This document shows, piece by piece, positions 6,407-8,310 of a DNA stretch of 8,310 nt. Below the pieces are notes generated by a model that ran no database searches, was not told where the DNA came from, and worked only from the letters and a program-made list of their open reading frames with translations. Positions within the stretch are counted from its first letter, which is position 1; each line of letters starts with the position of its first letter. This stretch comes from Bacillota bacterium. GTDB taxonomy: Bacteria > Bacillota > Clostridia > Lachnospirales > Lachnospiraceae. Position numbers and translations under genes: made by a program. The stretch spans positions 1 through 8,310 of the forward strand of contig JAIIAN010000134.1 in the NCBI GenBank assembly GCA_022717655.1. Reading direction: 5' to 3'.

Positions 6407-6454
6407 ATGCTAAGTGTTTACTTATGAAAATTTTAATTTGAGATAAAAAAAGAG

Positions 6455-6462
6455 AAGGAGGT
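6455..6462 (+). promoter_or_regulatory. Near-perfect ribosome binding site for prfC
   Basis: AAGGAGGT is an almost complete complement of the 16S rRNA tail and lies 7 nt before GTG 6470, which fixes the non-ATG start. Confidence 0.88.
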
Positions 6463-6469
6463 CCCTTAA

Positions 6470-8059
6470 GTGGCTGACTATACAAAAGAAATTACAAAAA
6501 GAAGAACTTTTGCAATTATTTCCCATCCGGATGCAGGTAAGACAACTCTGACTGAGAAATTTCTTCTTTACGGAGGAGCAATTAACCTTGCGGGAAGTGT
6601 AAAAGGAAAGGCAACAGCACGTCATGCGGTTTCAGACTGGATGGAAATTGAAAAAGAAAGAGGTATTTCCGTTACGTCTTCCGTTCTTCAGTTTAATTAT
6701 GACGGTTATTGCATTAACATATTGGATACTCCTGGACATCAGGATTTCTCGGAGGACACATATCGTACTTTGATGGCGGCAGACTCCGCAGTTATGGTCA
6801 TTGATGCTTCAAAGGGTGTGGAAGCTCAGACCAGAAAACTGTTTAAAGTTTGTGCGATGCGCCATATTCCAATTTTTACTTTTATTAACAAAATGGACAG
6901 AGATGCAAACGATACCTTTGATTTACTGGATGATATCGAAAAAGAACTTGGAATCCCAACCTGCCCGATTAACTGGCCGATTGGTTCCGGTAAAAAATTC
7001 CGTGGTGTTTATGACAGAAATACAGAAAAAGTGCTGACATTCTCAGATACCATGAAAGGAACAAAAGAGGGAATCGAAGAAGAAATCGGAATTGATGAAG
7101 CACATTTGGATGATATAGTGGATGCAGAACAGAAAGAACAGTTATTAGAAGAAATTGAACTGCTCGATGGTGCAAGTGCAGAATTTGACCAGGAATTAGT
7201 CAACAAAGGAAAGCTCTCACCGGTATTTTTTGGTTCTGCACTTACCAACTTTGGTGTGGAGACATTTTTGAAACATTTCTTAAAGATGACTTCTTCCCCG
7301 CTTCCAAGAAAAGCAGATATCGGAGAGATTGACCCGATGAAAGAAGATTTCTCTGCCTTTGTATTTAAAATTCAGGCAAATATGAATAAAAACCATCGTG
7401 ATCGAGTTGCATTTATGAGAATCTGTTCCGGTAAATTTGAGGCATCCAAAGAGGTGTATCATGTACAGGGCGAGAAAAAAATGCGTCTTTCCCAGCCACA
7501 GCAGATGATGGCACAGGACCGTCACGTGGTAGAAGAGGCCTATGCCGGTGATATTATCGGTGTATTTGACCCGGGTATTTTCTCGATCGGTGATACAGTA
7601 TGTACACCAGGAAATAAATTCCAGTATGAGGGAATCCCGACTTTCGCACCGGAACACTTTGCAAGAGTACGTCTGCTTGACAGTATGAAGAGAAAGCAGT
7701 TTGTAAAAGGAATCAACCAGATTGCGCAGGAAGGTGCGATTCAGATTTTCCAGGAAATTATGGGTGGAATGGAAGAAATCATTGTCGGAGTTGTCGGTGT
7801 GCTTCAGTTTGATGTCTTAAAATATCGTCTGGAAAATGAATACAATGTGGATATCCGTCTTGAGGCACTGCCTTATGAACATATTCGCTGGATTGCAAAT
7901 AAAGAAGAAGTAAAAGTGGATAAGATCATTGGAACCTCTGATATGAAAAAAGTTACTGATCTTAAGGGAAATCCGCTGCTCCTCTTTGTAAATTCCTGGA
8001 GTGTGGGTATGACAGAGGACAGAAATCCTGGCTTAATATTAACGGAATTCAGTAAATAA
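6470..8059 (+). CDS. prfC: Peptide chain release factor 3
   Basis: RF3 is a translational GTPase that releases RF1 or RF2 from the ribosome after peptide release and contributes to post-peptidyl-transfer quality control in some bacteria. The 529-residue length is that of full RF3. The GTPase motifs are all present: G1 SHPDAGKTT (18-26), G2 RGISVTSS (64-71, Thr69), G3 DTPGHQDF (86-93), G4 NKMD (140-143) and G5 GSAL (255-258). KGKATARHAVSDWMEIEKE (45-63) and the region FFGSALTNFGVETFL separate RF3 from EF-G. Domain II follows at about 290-390, and the C-terminal domain contains EGAIQIFQ (421-428) and VVGVLQFDVL-YRLENEYNV (441-460). It has its own sigma-A promoter and a GTG start. In Bacillus subtilis the corresponding position after spoIIIA holds accBC, so prfC is a local difference. 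Confidence 0.97.
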   Translation: MADYTKEITKRRTFAIISHPDAGKTTLTEKFLLYGGAINLAGSVKGKATARHAVSDWMEIEKERGISVTSSVLQFNYDGYCINILDTPGHQDFSEDTYRTLMAADSAVMVIDASKGVEAQTRKLFKVCAMRHIPIFTFINKMDRDANDTFDLLDDIEKELGIPTCPINWPIGSGKKFRGVYDRNTEKVLTFSDTMKGTKEGIEEEIGIDEAHLDDIVDAEQKEQLLEEIELLDGASAEFDQELVNKGKLSPVFFGSALTNFGVETFLKHFLKMTSSPLPRKADIGEIDPMKEDFSAFVFKIQANMNKNHRDRVAFMRICSGKFEASKEVYHVQGEKKMRLSQPQQMMAQDRHVVEEAYAGDIIGVFDPGIFSIGDTVCTPGNKFQYEGIPTFAPEHFARVRLLDSMKRKQFVKGINQIAQEGAIQIFQEIMGGMEEIIVGVVGVLQFDVLKYRLENEYNVDIRLEALPYEHIRWIANKEEVKVDKIIGTSDMKKVTDLKGNPLLLFVNSWSVGMTEDRNPGLILTEFSK

Positions 8060-8062
8060 CCC

Positions 8063-8091
8063 TTTTCATTTATCTGTCGATTTGGTATAAT
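8063..8091 (+). promoter_or_regulatory. Sigma-A promoter with extended -10 for the Asp23/Gls24 gene
   Basis: A perfect -10 TATAAT (8086-8091) is preceded by TGG (8083-8085), an extended -10 motif. A -35-like TTTTCA (8063-8068) sits 17 nt upstream and begins only 4 nt after the prfC stop. The predicted start is near 8098, giving a 30-nt leader with CAGGAGG at 8114-8120. Confidence 0.78.
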
Positions 8092-8127
8092 GAACAAAGA
8101 TTAAAGAATCCCTCAGGAGGTTTTCAG

Positions 8128-8310
8128 ATGGCAGAGAAAAGAATAACATATAAAATACAGGATTTAGGAGGCATTGGTGAGGTCCAGATCGCAGATGAAG
8201 TGGTCGCTATCATTGCCGGACTTGCTGCTACGGAAGTAGACGGAGTTGCTTCCATGGCAGGCAATATCACAAACGAACTGGTAAGCAAACTTGGAATGAA
8301 GAATCTTTCC
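8128..8310 (+). CDS. Asp23/Gls24 family protein, YqhY-like (3' end outside window)
   Basis: The first 61 residues are visible and the gene continues past the right edge. The pattern ITYKIQDLGGIGEVQIADEV, then VAIIAGLAATEVDGVASM and AGNITNELVSKL, is the N-terminal half of the Asp23/Gls24 (DUF322) family. These are small cytoplasmic, often membrane-associated proteins linked to envelope stress or, for YqhY in Bacillus, to control of acetyl-CoA carboxylase. The start is clear: AGGAGG at 8115-8120, 7 nt before the ATG. In Bacillus and many Clostridia a YqhY-like gene sits between spoIIIA and nusB, so this is most likely that orthologue. Its own promoter indicates expression independent of spoIIIA. 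Confidence 0.9.
   Translation, partial: MAEKRITYKIQDLGGIGEVQIADEVVAIIAGLAATEVDGVASMAGNITNELVSKLGMKNLS

Noticed and set aside
7280..7657. Long open frame on the minus strand inside prfC, and similar antisense frames under spoIIIAA and spoIIIAE
   Set aside because: They are shadows of strongly conserved plus-strand genes, with low-complexity translations and no ribosome binding sites or family patterns.
8054..8074. AT-only inverted repeat TAAAT...ATTTA just after prfC as a terminator
   Set aside because: The stem is 5 bp of A/T pairs without a T-run and overlaps the next promoter.

Overview
This window looks like core chromosome of a spore-forming, low-GC Clostridia, most likely Lachnospiraceae. 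The evidence is a complete spoIIIA sporulation operon with clostridial-style short subunits, AT-rich codons, strong GGAGG-type ribosome binding sites, frequent GTG/TTG starts and consensus sigma-A promoters. Every gene lies on the + strand. There is no tRNA, rRNA, IS element, CRISPR array or phage signature. The taxonomic placement is inferred from gene content and protein style, not from a search.

Layout. 1-810 is the 3' part of a UvrD/PcrA-type superfamily 1 helicase. It overlaps by ATGA a small Sfp-type 4'-phosphopantetheinyl transferase (807-1394). After an 89-nt gap holding a candidate sigma-E promoter comes the eight-gene spoIIIAA-AH operon (1484-6352). Its genes are tightly packed, with ATGA or ATGTTAA overlaps at AA/AB, AD/AE and AF/AG. 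A sigma-A promoter (6378-6406) then drives prfC, peptide chain release factor 3 (6470-8059). A second sigma-A promoter with an extended -10 (8063-8091) drives an Asp23/Gls24 (YqhY-like) gene that runs off the right edge (8128-8310).

How the genes work together. SpoIIIAA (ATPase), AB (GspF-like), AC, AD and AE (membrane proteins), AF, AG and AH (membrane-anchored, with AG and AH carrying ring-building domains) form the mother-cell half of the channel that joins mother cell and forespore during engulfment. The flanking genes are housekeeping: DNA repair helicase, carrier-protein activation, translation termination and an envelope-stress family protein. In Bacillus subtilis spoIIIA is followed by accB-accC-yqhY-nusB. 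Here prfC occupies the place of accBC, so the neighbourhood is a variant of a conserved one.

I found no undescribed system. The observations most worth a second look are structural departures inside the SpoIIIA channel. SpoIIIAF is about 101 residues and has no room for the soluble ring-building domain known in Bacillus. SpoIIIAG has only a very short insertion where Bacillus has the beta-triangle domain. The putative sigma-E promoter would also give an almost leaderless spoIIIAA transcript.
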